From: Mesorhizobium norvegicum
Lineage (GTDB): Bacteria; Pseudomonadota; Alphaproteobacteria; Rhizobiales; Rhizobiaceae
Assembly (NCBI RefSeq): GCF_004919685.1
Contig: NZ_SMYZ01000001.1
Location: 1 to 64,000 of the forward strand
DNA: 64,000 nucleotides
Direction of reading: 5' to 3'
Below the pieces are notes generated by a model that did no database searches, had not been told where the DNA came from, and saw only the letters and a program-made list of their open reading frames with translations. The translations under genes were made by a program, and so were the position numbers. Below are positions 53,205 to 61,845 of the stretch, in pieces. Each line of letters opens with the position of its first letter. Within the stretch, counting starts at the first letter, position 1.

Positions 53205-54038
53205 ATGAACGCCCATACCATTCCCGAACTGCGCTATGCGATGAGCCGTGAAGCCATCATCGGCCATGAGACAGCCTGGAAAGTGTCCAGTTTCGGCGTC
53301 GCGCAATATTTGCACGGCTATGACCCGGCGCTGCTTGCCGCGATCGAGGAGGCTGCTCTGAAGCTCAAGGCCAGCCATGCCGTGCACAAGCACCTCGATC
53401 TGACCTTCATCACCGGGGCCGATCGTTTCATCCCGGAGATCAAGGAATTGCTGCATGACAAGCTGCGCCTGGAGCGGCTGTCCGACATGATGGGCACCAA
53501 GCTGGAGCCCTATCCGCTGTCGATCGTCGGCTCGACGGTCACCTTCATGAACCCCAAGGACGGCGCCGTGGAATGGCATTGCGATGGCGTTCCGGTCACC
53601 GAGCTCATTCCGCTGTCGATCAGCAATCCGTTGGTCGGCGGTCACCTCGAAATCTACTGCGACGACTCCGAAACCGGCCGCGCCATCCTCGAATCCGGCC
53701 GCGAGATCCCGCGCAACCGTGTCATGCGCATCGATCACAAGATGAACTACGCGACGCTCGGGCAGTTCCTGGGCGTCCTGCATCGCACCGCCCCGATCCG
53801 GTTCGGCGAGCGCGTCACGCTGGTGCTCAACCAGCGCTCGGTGGCCAAGCCCTATGTCGACGACAACCGCATGTTCTATCTCGCCGCCGACAACGACCAC
53901 GACCGTGATTGGGTCAACGAGCTGGCCGAAGATGTCTGGACCAACCAGCTGCCGGCCTATCGCCGGTTCGAGGCAGAGCATCCGGTGCCCGCGCCCGTCG
54001 ACACGCCGGTTCCGGGCGGAGCCAGGGAATCATGGTAA
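53205..54038 (+). CDS. Putative 2-oxoglutarate/Fe(II)-dependent oxygenase
   Basis: A 277-residue cytosolic protein. A facial-triad pattern is visible: WHCDG (His125, Asp127), VLHRT (His193), and a later RFGERVTLVLNQR with arginines suited to bind 2-oxoglutarate. No closer family was recognised. It is followed 45 bases later by a DMT exporter and is divergent from a LysR regulator. This layout resembles amino-acid hydroxylase/exporter operons known from Bacillus; the substrate is inferred, not shown. CTGGAGAAG precedes the ATG. Confidence 0.65.
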   Translation: MNAHTIPELRYAMSREAIIGHETAWKVSSFGVAQYLHGYDPALLAAIEEAALKLKASHAVHKHLDLTFITGADRFIPEIKELLHDKLRLERLSDMMGTKLEPYPLSIVGSTVTFMNPKDGAVEWHCDGVPVTELIPLSISNPLVGGHLEIYCDDSETGRAILESGREIPRNRVMRIDHKMNYATLGQFLGVLHRTAPIRFGERVTLVLNQRSVAKPYVDDNRMFYLAADNDHDRDWVNELAEDVWTNQLPAYRRFEAEHPVPAPVDTPVPGGARESW

Positions 54039-54041
54039 TGA

Positions 54042-54088
54042 ACCATGATCCCGAAAAGTGGGAACCGGTTTCCGGACAGGATCATGGT
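54042..54088. repeat. Palindromic repeat (second family) supplying the next gene's start codon
   Basis: ACCATGATCC (54042-54051) pairs perfectly with GGATCATGGT (54079-54088). Inside, CCGAAAA pairs imperfectly with TTTCCGG. It resembles copies A-C in layout (a CATG outer arm, CCnAAAAGTG inner arm) but differs in sequence. The ATG in the right arm (54084) is the likely start of the EamA gene. Confidence 0.8.
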
Positions 54089-55010
54089 CGGACAGCAAAA
54101 TAGAGTCCCAGGCCGGTTGTTTCGGCATGGATCAGGCTCGATATCCGCGCTGGCCTTCGCTGCCGGCGCGGTTGCATTGTGGTCGACCAATGCACTGGTC
54201 GGCAAATCCCTGCTGGCCAGCCACCCGGTGTCGCAGGTGCAGTTCCTGCAATTTGCAGGCGCTGCACTCGTCTTCGCCGTCATCCGGCTGATGAGCCGGG
54301 AAAGAGCCGCGCCGGTCACGGCCGGGGCCGCGCTCATCTCTCTCGCGGTCGGCTTCATCGGTCTGGTCGGCACCATGGTGCTGCAATACATCGCCTTCGC
54401 TTCGATGCCGGTGATCGAGGCCAATCTGATGGCCTACACCTGGCCGTTGATGGTCGCGGCGGCGGTCATCGCCTTGGAGAATCCGCGGCGCCCGGCACTG
54501 CTGGGCCTTGCCGCGGTGGTGGGCTTCATCGGCGTCGCACTGGTGATTTCGGGAGGGCGTAACCAGTCCTGGCTCCAGGGCGATCTCGTCGGTTATCTCA
54601 CCGCATTCGGATCCGCCCTATGCATGGCCTTCTATTCGATCATGGTGGGGCGGGTTGCCACCTCGCCGGATCGGCTGTTGCTGCCATCGGCGCTGATCGG
54701 CGTCGCCTTGACGTTTCTTTGGTGCGTTCGCGACGGCTTCGCCTGGCCCGTCGGTACGGACCTGGCTCTCGGCCTCTATCTGGGCGCCGGTCCGATGGGG
54801 TTGGGCTACTATTTCTGGTCACGCGCCTTGAAGCTCGAAGGCAGCGGCAAGGTCGCGGTCGTCGCCTATCTCACGCCGATCGCTTCGACCCTGCTTTTGA
54901 CCCTGTCCGGCGAACGGCTGACGATGACGGCCATTGTCGGAGCCGTCCTCGTCATCGGCAGTTGTATCGCGGTCGGTGTGGAACGTTCGGAGGCCGAAAG
55001 CCATGTTTGA
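54084..55010 (+). CDS. EamA/DMT-superfamily transporter
   Basis: About 308 residues with ten hydrophobic segments in two EamA repeats (ALWSTNALVGKSLL; a second repeat ending GAVLVIGSCIAVGVE). Its first codons (MVGQQNRVPG) derive from, or abut, the palindromic repeat. The conserved domain begins about 20 residues in, so translation may really start at a later non-ATG codon. It probably exports the product of the oxygenase encoded just before it. It overlaps the next small gene by 8 bases. Confidence 0.87.
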   Translation: MVGQQNRVPGRLFRHGSGSISALAFAAGAVALWSTNALVGKSLLASHPVSQVQFLQFAGAALVFAVIRLMSRERAAPVTAGAALISLAVGFIGLVGTMVLQYIAFASMPVIEANLMAYTWPLMVAAAVIALENPRRPALLGLAAVVGFIGVALVISGGRNQSWLQGDLVGYLTAFGSALCMAFYSIMVGRVATSPDRLLLPSALIGVALTFLWCVRDGFAWPVGTDLALGLYLGAGPMGLGYYFWSRALKLEGSGKVAVVAYLTPIASTLLLTLSGERLTMTAIVGAVLVIGSCIAVGVERSEAESHV

Positions 55011-55206
55011 CGAAAATGAACGCCTGGCCATTCAGGAAGCGCATTGGCTGGTCAAGGAGTTTGGCGCCGAGGCGCCGCTCTACGCCGCGATGAAGGCCGA
55101 AAAGGCGATAGAACAAAAGGATTTCGGGCGTTGCGCCCGCTGGAAGCGTATTCTGGAGATATTGGCCGACAGTCCTGCCGCGAAGTCTGCTAGTTCCAAG
55201 TATTAG
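55003..55206 (+). CDS. Small hypothetical protein
   Basis: A 67-residue helical, charged protein (MFDENERLAIQEAHWLVKEFGAEAP…) of a kind seen in rhizobia, with no membrane segment or cysteine pair. The ATG overlaps the end of the EamA gene, so it is translated with it. Function unknown. Confidence 0.68.
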   Translation: MFDENERLAIQEAHWLVKEFGAEAPLYAAMKAEKAIEQKDFGRCARWKRILEILADSPAAKSASSKY

Positions 55207-55368
55207 ATTTTCTAATTTGCATAGCGCCGATTTCGCATGAAAGATACTTTTGCCGATTCTTGATTCCTTTTTGAGACTTGGCGGTCCGTTGGGGGACGCG
55301 GTTAAAGAGATACATCGACACAAGTCTTCGCTGGGGTGGATGATTTTGTCGCAAATAAGGTGAAAGAA

Positions 55369-55818
55369 TTGTCAAATATCGATGATAAGACCGTTATCGA
55401 GCTGACGGCCGATATTGTCTCGGCCTATGTAGGCAACAATCCGCTTCCGGCTTCCGGTCTGCCCGAATTGATTGCCAGCGTCAGCGCTTCGGTCCGCAAG
55501 CTCGCTGGTGCAGTTGTCGCGGAAACCCCAAACCTGGTTCCGGCAGTCAATCCGAAGAAGTCGGTGTTTCCCGACTACATCATCTGCCTTGACGACGGGA
55601 AGAAGTTCAAGTCGCTCAAGCGGCACCTGCGGACCGACTATGGCCTGAGCCCGGACGACTACCGGGCCAAGTGGGGCTTGCCGCCGGACTATCCGATGGT
55701 TGCGCCAAACTACTCGGCGACACGGTCGGCGCTGGCAAAGTCGACAGGACTTGGCCGCAAGCCGGCAGCAGCGCCGGCCACTGTGGCCAAGGCGACGAAG
55801 CGCAAGGCGACTGCCTGA
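55369..55818 (+). CDS. mucR: MucR/Ros-family transcriptional regulator
   Basis: About 149 residues with LTADIVSAYVGNNPLP and the Ros/MucR DNA-binding domain FPDYIICLDDGKKFKSLKRHL…YRAKWGLPPDYPMVAP. Such proteins control exopolysaccharide, motility and symbiosis genes. Zinc ligands are incomplete: the second Cys is Asp (CLDD) and the second His position reads TDY. This is like the Mesorhizobium loti homologues that fold without zinc. I chose the TTG at 55369 because AAGGTGA lies 5 bases upstream. GTG at 55336 or 55360 is the alternative. Confidence 0.92.
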   Translation: MSNIDDKTVIELTADIVSAYVGNNPLPASGLPELIASVSASVRKLAGAVVAETPNLVPAVNPKKSVFPDYIICLDDGKKFKSLKRHLRTDYGLSPDDYRAKWGLPPDYPMVAPNYSATRSALAKSTGLGRKPAAAPATVAKATKRKATA

Positions 55819-55953
55819 GCGCTGCCTGCCGGTAGGCGAGCCACTGTTCGACTGCTTTGACGGCGCCCTCGCGGGCGTCGTTTCGAGACCTTGTGCGGCC
55901 AACTGGCCCACAAGGTCTTGCGAAGCGTTGATGTCCGGTGCAAAAGCGCGGCC

Positions 55954-57831
55954 ATGCTGATCATCAACGACCTATCGCTCCGCATGGCCGGACGTTTGCT
56001 TCTCGACCATGCCTCGCTGACCTTGCCGGCCGGCACCAAGGCCGGCCTTGTCGGCCGCAACGGCACCGGCAAGACGACGCTGTTCAAGGCCATTACCGGC
56101 GATTTCCCGTCCGAGACAGGCTCGATCAGCCTGCCGAAGAGCACCCGCATCGGCCAGGTGGCGCAGGAAGCGCCAGGCACCGAGGACCCGCTGATCGAGA
56201 TCGTGCTCAAGGCCGATCTCGAACGCACGGCGCTGCTCGAAGAAGAAAAGACGGCGACCGATCCGCACCGCATCGCTGACATCCATATGCGGCTGGCCGA
56301 TATCGACGCGCACTCGGCCGAATCCCGCGCCGCCACCATTCTCGCCGGCCTCGGCTTCGACGACGCGGCGCAGCGCCGTCCGGCCTCGTCCTTCTCCGGC
56401 GGCTGGCGCATGCGCGTGGCGCTCGCTGCGGTGCTGTTTGCCGAGCCCGACCTGCTGCTGCTCGACGAGCCGACCAACTATCTCGATCTCGAAGGCACGC
56501 TGTGGCTGGAAAACTATGTGTCGAAATACCCGCACACAGTGCTTTTGATCTCGCACGATCGTGACCTGCTCAACCGCGCCGTCAACTCGATCGTTCATCT
56601 CGACCAGAAGAAGCTGACCTTCTGGCGCGGCGGCTACGACCAGTTCGAGCGTCAATACACCGAGCAGAAGGAATTGCAGGAGAAGGGCCGCGTCAAGCAG
56701 GAAGCCGCCCGCAAGCACATGGAATCCTTCGTCGAGCGCTTCCGCGCCAAGGCCTCCAAGGCGAGACAGGCACAGTCGCGCATCAAGGCACTGGAAAAGA
56801 TGAAGCCGATCGCGGCCATCGTGAACGATTCAGTGCGGCCGTTCTCGTTCCCCGAACCGGTAAAGACGGTGGCCTCGCCGATCGTGGCGCTGAACAACGT
56901 CAATGTCGGCTACACCGACGGGCAGCCTATCCTCAAGAAGATGACGTTGCGCATCGACGCCGACGACCGCATCGCGCTGCTCGGCGCCAACGGCAACGGC
57001 AAGTCGACCTTCGCCAAATTGCTGTCCGGCCGGCTCAAGCAGGAGAGCGGCACCATGACGGTGGCGCCCGGGTTGAAGGTGGCGATCTTTGCCCAGCATC
57101 AGCTCGATGATCTCCGGCCGGAGGAGAACGCCTATGAGCATGTCCGCCGATTGATGCCGGAGGCCCCGGAATCGAAGGTGCGCGGCCGCGTCGCCCAGTT
57201 CGGCCTCACGACCGAGAAGATGAACACCGCCGCCAAGGATCTGTCGGGCGGCGAGAAGGCGCGGCTGTTGATGGGCCTGTCGGCCTTCGAAGGCCCGAAC
57301 CTGTTCATCCTCGACGAACCGACCAACCATCTCGACATCGACAGCCGCGAATCGCTGATCCATGCGCTGAACGAATTTCCCGGCGCCGTCATCCTGATCT
57401 CGCACGATCGCCATTTGCTCGAGGCGACGGCCGACCGGCTGTGGCTGGTCAAGGACGGCGCGGTCAACCCGTATGATGGCGACCTCGAAGACTACAAGAC
57501 GCTGGTCACCGGCGTGTCCGGCGACCGCCGCGGCAAGCGCGAGGCTGATAAGGCGTCCAAGGCCGATCGCCGTCGTGATGCGGCGGCACGCCGCACCGCC
57601 TTCGAGCCGCTGGCCAAGGAGATCCGCGCCACCGAAGCGCTGATGGACCGCATCCGCAAGCGCATCGACGGCATCGAGGATGAACTGTCCAATCCGGCGG
57701 TCTATGAGAAGGATCCGTCGACAGCGACGCGGCTGGCCAAGGAGCGCTCGCAACTGACCCAGACGCTGGCCGGCCACGAGGAAAAGTGGCTGACCATGTC
57801 GGCCGAATATGAGGAAGGCACGGCGGAGTGA
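55954..57831 (+). CDS. ABC-F family ATPase (Uup/YheS-like)
   Basis: A 625-residue soluble protein with two ABC cassettes and no membrane segment. Walker A motifs GRNGTGKTT (about 35-43) and GANGNGKST (about 345); signatures SFSGGW and DLSGGEKAR; Walker B LLLLDEPTNYLD and LFILDEPTNHLD. A charged linker and a coiled-coil C-terminal domain are typical of ABC-F proteins that act on ribosomes. The start at 55954 matches the first cassette (MLIINDLSLR). Confidence 0.94.
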   Translation: MLIINDLSLRMAGRLLLDHASLTLPAGTKAGLVGRNGTGKTTLFKAITGDFPSETGSISLPKSTRIGQVAQEAPGTEDPLIEIVLKADLERTALLEEEKTATDPHRIADIHMRLADIDAHSAESRAATILAGLGFDDAAQRRPASSFSGGWRMRVALAAVLFAEPDLLLLDEPTNYLDLEGTLWLENYVSKYPHTVLLISHDRDLLNRAVNSIVHLDQKKLTFWRGGYDQFERQYTEQKELQEKGRVKQEAARKHMESFVERFRAKASKARQAQSRIKALEKMKPIAAIVNDSVRPFSFPEPVKTVASPIVALNNVNVGYTDGQPILKKMTLRIDADDRIALLGANGNGKSTFAKLLSGRLKQESGTMTVAPGLKVAIFAQHQLDDLRPEENAYEHVRRLMPEAPESKVRGRVAQFGLTTEKMNTAAKDLSGGEKARLLMGLSAFEGPNLFILDEPTNHLDIDSRESLIHALNEFPGAVILISHDRHLLEATADRLWLVKDGAVNPYDGDLEDYKTLVTGVSGDRRGKREADKASKADRRRDAAARRTAFEPLAKEIRATEALMDRIRKRIDGIEDELSNPAVYEKDPSTATRLAKERSQLTQTLAGHEEKWLTMSAEYEEGTAE

Positions 57832-57836
57832 GTGCG

Positions 57837-57863
57837 TAATCTCCCCCACGAGGGGGGAGATTA
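57837..57863. terminator. Hairpin after the ABC-F gene
   Basis: TAATCTCCCCC (57837-57847) pairs with GGGGGAGATTA (57853-57863), an 11-bp stem, a few bases after the stop codon. There is no long T run. It may be a terminator or a small rhizobial palindrome. Confidence 0.55.
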
Positions 57864-57914
57864 GCTAATCATCTGGCCCTACACGCGCCCTTTGAAACCC
57901 GCTAGACAAACCCC

Positions 57915-60023
57915 ATGAACCAGCATGCCAAGCTCAGAATCGGTCATTCGGCCTGTCCTCATGATTGCCCGTCGACCTGCGCGCTTGAGGTCGAGTTGCT
58001 TGACGGCAACCGCATCGGCCGCGTCCATGGCGCCAAGAGCAATACGTACACCGCCGGTGTCGTCTGCGCCAAGGTCGCGCGTTATGCCGATCGCGTCCAT
58101 CATCCCGACCGTTTGCTGAAGCCGCTGATCCGCACTGGTGCCAAGGGCGACGGCGCCTGGAAGGAAGCGAGCTGGGAAGCAGCGCTCGACCTCGTCGCCG
58201 AAAAGTTCATCGCGGCCGAGGCGAAGTACGGCTCGGAGACGGTCTGGCCCTATTATTATGCCGGCACGATGGGGCTGGTGCAGCGTGACGGCATCGACCG
58301 GCTGCGCCACGCGAAAAAGTATTCCGGCTTTTTCGGTTCGATCTGCACCAATCTCGCCTGGACCGGCTGGATGATGGGGGCCGGCGCTCTGCGCGGGCCG
58401 GACCCGCGCGAGATGGCGAAATCCGATTGCGTGGTGATCTGGGGCACCAATGCGGTGGTCACGCAGGTCAACGTCATGACCCACGCCATCAAGGCGCGCA
58501 AGGAGCGCGGTGCCAAGATCGTCGTCATCGACGTCTACGAGAACGCGACGATGAAGCAGGCCGATCTCGGCCTGGTGCTGAGGCCGGGTACCGACGGCGC
58601 GCTGGCCTGCGCGGTCATGCATGTGCTGTTCAAGGAAGGCATGGCGGACCGCGCCTATCTCGAAAAATACACCGACGACCCGAAAGGGCTTGAAGCACAT
58701 CTCGTGACGCGCACGCCGGAATGGGCGGCTGGGATCACCGGCTTGACGGTCGCCGAGATCGAGGCCTTCGCCCGGCTGGTCGGCACGACGAAAAAGACCT
58801 ATTTCCGCCTCGGCTATGGTTTCGCGCGCCAGCGCAATGGCGCCGTCAACATGCATGCCGCATCTTGCATCGCGGCTGTCACCGGCAGCTGGCAATATGA
58901 GGGTGGTGGCGCCTTCCATTCCAATTCCGGCATCTTCAAGCTCAACCAGGATGTGTTGGAAGGCACGAAGATGCGCGATCCTTCGATCCGTTATCTCGAC
59001 CATTCGCGCATCGGCCCGGTGCTGACGGGAGCCAGCGACGCGCTCTATGGCGGCCCGCCGGTGACGGCGATGCTGATCCAGAACACAAACCCGGTGAATG
59101 TCGCGCCGGAACAGCGGCTGGTGACGCAGGGCTTCCTGCGTGACGACCTGTTCTCTTGCGTGCATGAGCAGTTCATGACCGACACGGCCAAGCTTGCCGA
59201 TGTCGTGCTGCCGGCGACAATGTTCCTGGAACATGACGATGTCTACAAGGGCGGCGGCAACCAGCACATCACGCTTGGCCCCAAGCTGATCGAGCCGCCG
59301 GAAGGGCCGCGCACCAACCATTTCGTCATCGAGGAATTGGCTGAGCGCCTCGGCGTCGCCGATCGACCGGGTTTTGGCCTGACCGAGCAGCAGCATATCG
59401 ACATCATCCTGGGCAAGCGCGGGCTGGGCAGCTTCGACAGCTTGAAGGAAGACAAGTGGGTCGACCTGCAACCGGATTTCGACACCGCGCATTTCATCAG
59501 AGGATTTGGCCATGCGGATGGAAAATTCCGCTTCCGCGCCGATTGGACCGGGCAGGCGGCGCCCAACCGGCCACCGAAAAGCATGGGTCTGTTCGGCCCG
59601 GTGGCGCGGCTGCCGGAATTCCCCGACCATGTCGACCTGATCGAGGTCGCCGACGAGGCGCATCCGTTCCGGCTGACGACCTCGCCGGCACGCAACTTCC
59701 TCAATTCGACCTTTTCCGAGACGCCGGTGTCGAAGGCCAGGGAAGGCCGGCCGGAACTCTTGCTGCATCCCGACGATGCCGCAGCACTTGGGCTGGCCGA
59801 CGGCGATCGTGTCGAGGTCGGCAACACGCGCGGCGAAGTCGTGCTGCATGCAAAGCTGTTTGACGGGATCAAGCGCGGCGTCGTCATCGCCGAAGGCATT
59901 TGGCCAAACAGCGCGCATGAGCGCGGCGAAGGCATCAACGTGCTGACCGGCGCCGATGCGCCGGCGCCCTATGGCGGCGCTGCCTTCCACGACAACAAGG
60001 TCTGGCTGCGCGCGGCTGGGTGA
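57915..60023 (+). CDS. Molybdopterin oxidoreductase (4Fe-4S, BisC/formate-dehydrogenase-like)
   Basis: A 702-residue enzyme. An N-terminal iron-sulfur motif CPHDCPSTC plus a later VVCAK cysteine, then the molybdopterin domains: AGTMGLVQRDGIDRL, SDCVVIWGTNAVVTQ, LVLRPGTDGALACA, and the C-terminal dinucleotide-binding domain from about 590 (NFLNSTFSE, LHPDDAAALGLADGDRVEV). There is no Tat signal, so it is cytosolic. Substrate and electron partner are unknown. The cofactor depends on moaD-moaE upstream in the window. Confidence 0.9.
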   Translation: MNQHAKLRIGHSACPHDCPSTCALEVELLDGNRIGRVHGAKSNTYTAGVVCAKVARYADRVHHPDRLLKPLIRTGAKGDGAWKEASWEAALDLVAEKFIAAEAKYGSETVWPYYYAGTMGLVQRDGIDRLRHAKKYSGFFGSICTNLAWTGWMMGAGALRGPDPREMAKSDCVVIWGTNAVVTQVNVMTHAIKARKERGAKIVVIDVYENATMKQADLGLVLRPGTDGALACAVMHVLFKEGMADRAYLEKYTDDPKGLEAHLVTRTPEWAAGITGLTVAEIEAFARLVGTTKKTYFRLGYGFARQRNGAVNMHAASCIAAVTGSWQYEGGGAFHSNSGIFKLNQDVLEGTKMRDPSIRYLDHSRIGPVLTGASDALYGGPPVTAMLIQNTNPVNVAPEQRLVTQGFLRDDLFSCVHEQFMTDTAKLADVVLPATMFLEHDDVYKGGGNQHITLGPKLIEPPEGPRTNHFVIEELAERLGVADRPGFGLTEQQHIDIILGKRGLGSFDSLKEDKWVDLQPDFDTAHFIRGFGHADGKFRFRADWTGQAAPNRPPKSMGLFGPVARLPEFPDHVDLIEVADEAHPFRLTTSPARNFLNSTFSETPVSKAREGRPELLLHPDDAAALGLADGDRVEVGNTRGEVVLHAKLFDGIKRGVVIAEGIWPNSAHERGEGINVLTGADAPAPYGGAAFHDNKVWLRAAG

Positions 60024-60041
60024 GGTCGGCGAGAACTCAGA

Positions 60042-61202
60042 TCATACCGGCAGGGTTTCGGCTGCCTTCTTTCGGTTTCGCCGGAGGCGGATGTCGTCAG
60101 CGATCTGCTCAGCCTCGATCGAGATTTCGCGCAGCAATCCGGTGACCGGATTGTGAAAGCCGATGAGATAAAGACCGAGGTCTGAAGCGCTCGCATTCAC
60201 GCCGCTGCGGCCTGGCTGGACGCCGGGCTCCAGCAATCTGGCATAGCCTGGTCGGAAGCCGGTGGCGAAGATGATCGCATCGAACTCGCCCTGCTTGCCA
60301 TCGGTGAAACGGGCGCCTTGTTCGGTGATCTCGGCAATATCGGGTGCGACCTTGATCGCGCCTTCGCGGATCTTGCCGACGGTGCCGATATCGATCGTCG
60401 GAATGCGCGACGCCACGGCGATCTGCTGCAGCATTCCTTGCTGCGGCCGCCTGAGCCCGTATGTCTCCAGCCTGCCCAGCGCCAGGTCGAGGATGATGGG
60501 GAACAAGGCATCGTTGATGCGTTGCGGCATCAGGCGCGCCGCCATGCCGATCATCTGGATGGGCACGCCAAGCAGCTCTCGCGGCACAATATGAACGCCG
60601 CCGCGCACCGAAATCGTCGGTCGCGCGCCGCCTTCCACCAGATCGAGCGCAATCTCGGCGCCGGTGTTGCCCATGCCGACGATCAACACCGACTGGCCGG
60701 CAAAAGGCATGGCGTTGCGATAGTCGGCGCTATGCAGTCTTTTGCCCTTGAAGGCATCGGCGCCGGGAAATCCGGGCATCAGCGGCTCCGCGTTGTTGCC
60801 CGACGCAATCACCACCTGTGAAGCGTGCAGGGGGCCTGTCGTCGTGTCCACGAGCCAGCTTCTGCCCCGCCGGTTGATCGCCCGCACCGTTTCCCCAAAT
60901 CGGGGCCGCAGATCGAAACGTTGCGCATAGGCATCGAGATAGTCGGCGAAGAGATCGCGCGGCACATAGCGCGGATAATCCCTGGGAAAGGGCGCGAAGG
61001 GCAACGAGGAATAGCGTTTGGTCGTGTGCAAATGGACGCGCTCATAGTGGCGTCGCCAGGCGGGTGCGGATTGCTGCTCTTTTTCGAGGAGGACGAAGTC
61101 CTGCCCGCCCTGTCGCAGGCACGCGGCAATGGCCAGGCCCGCCGGCCCGGCACCGATGATCGCAACTGGTGTGGTGTCGTCCAAGCGCGCCTCCGCCGAC
61201 AA
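60042..61202 (-). CDS. YUCCA-like flavin-containing monooxygenase
   Basis: A 386-residue class B flavoprotein monooxygenase. FAD motif IIGAGPAGLAIAACL at about 14-28, NADPH motif VGMGNTGAEIA near 175-185, the FMO-type FATGFRP near 318, and HLHTTKRYSSLPFAPFP (about 57-73), close to the conserved block of plant YUCCA enzymes. It may oxidise indole-3-pyruvate or another keto acid. This is a family-level inference. It starts with TTG, with GGAAG 5 bases upstream. Confidence 0.86.
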   Translation of the reverse strand: MSAEARLDDTTPVAIIGAGPAGLAIAACLRQGGQDFVLLEKEQQSAPAWRRHYERVHLHTTKRYSSLPFAPFPRDYPRYVPRDLFADYLDAYAQRFDLRPRFGETVRAINRRGRSWLVDTTTGPLHASQVVIASGNNAEPLMPGFPGADAFKGKRLHSADYRNAMPFAGQSVLIVGMGNTGAEIALDLVEGGARPTISVRGGVHIVPRELLGVPIQMIGMAARLMPQRINDALFPIILDLALGRLETYGLRRPQQGMLQQIAVASRIPTIDIGTVGKIREGAIKVAPDIAEITEQGARFTDGKQGEFDAIIFATGFRPGYARLLEPGVQPGRSGVNASASDLGLYLIGFHNPVTGLLREISIEAEQIADDIRLRRNRKKAAETLPV

Positions 61203-61260
61203 ATTCGCTTCCGGAGAATGGCAAAAGCATGGCAGCCGGAACCTGCCGTGCCAGCAACGC

Positions 61261-61740
61261 TCAGCCGGGCAGGGGCACCGTCAGTCCGACCTTGACCCGG
61301 TCCATGGCAACGAAAGTTCGGAACTTCCTGACATTGTTGCTGTCGAAGAACAGTTTTCGCGTCAGCGCCTCGTAGGCGCCCATGTCGGCCACGGTGATGA
61401 CCAGGATGAAGTCGGCCTCGCCGGTGACATAGTAGCATTGCTGGACTTCAGGGGTCGCCGAGAATTGCCGCTTGGCGGCGTCGATCAGTTCGGCGCGTTC
61501 GCTCTCGAGTTCCACCTCGACGAAGATGGTGATGGGCTGGCCGACAGCCGCCGGCTCGATGACCGCGACATTGCCGGCAATGACGCCGGTCTGCTCCATC
61601 CGCTTGATGCGGCGCTGCACCGCCGGCGCCGAGAGGTTCACCGCTTCGCCGATCAGCCGCTGCGGCGTCGTGTTGTCGCGCTGCAGGATGGCAAGGATGG
61701 CGAGATCGAAACTGTCGAGCGAGGGTGGCGATACAGGCAA
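61261..61740 (-). CDS. Lrp/AsnC-family transcriptional regulator
   Basis: About 159 residues: an N-terminal helix-turn-helix (LDSFDLAILAILQRDNTTPQRLIGEAVNLSAPAVQRRIKRME, in segments) and an AsnC/RAM ligand domain (CYYVTGEADFILVITVADMGAYEAL). It binds an amino acid and is divergent from the ammonia-lyase gene, which it probably regulates. The start is uncertain: TTG at 61740 gives the family length; an ATG at 61806 adds 22 residues and would reach into the divergent control region. Confidence 0.9.
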   Translation of the reverse strand: MPVSPPSLDSFDLAILAILQRDNTTPQRLIGEAVNLSAPAVQRRIKRMEQTGVIAGNVAVIEPAAVGQPITIFVEVELESERAELIDAAKRQFSATPEVQQCYYVTGEADFILVITVADMGAYEALTRKLFFDSNNVRKFRTFVAMDRVKVGLTVPLPG

Positions 61741-61845
61741 TGGAGATATCCCTGGCGAAACAAACTTGCATTTGGGAGGCCATATTACAGCGCTCTTTGC
61801 GCCCATCCTGCAATATATTCTCGCTGAATGCCAAGGAGGCCGCCA

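Noticed and set aside
57879..59990. A 703-codon open frame on the minus strand
   Set aside because: It is antisense to the molybdopterin oxidoreductase, whose cysteines and cofactor motifs prove the plus strand.
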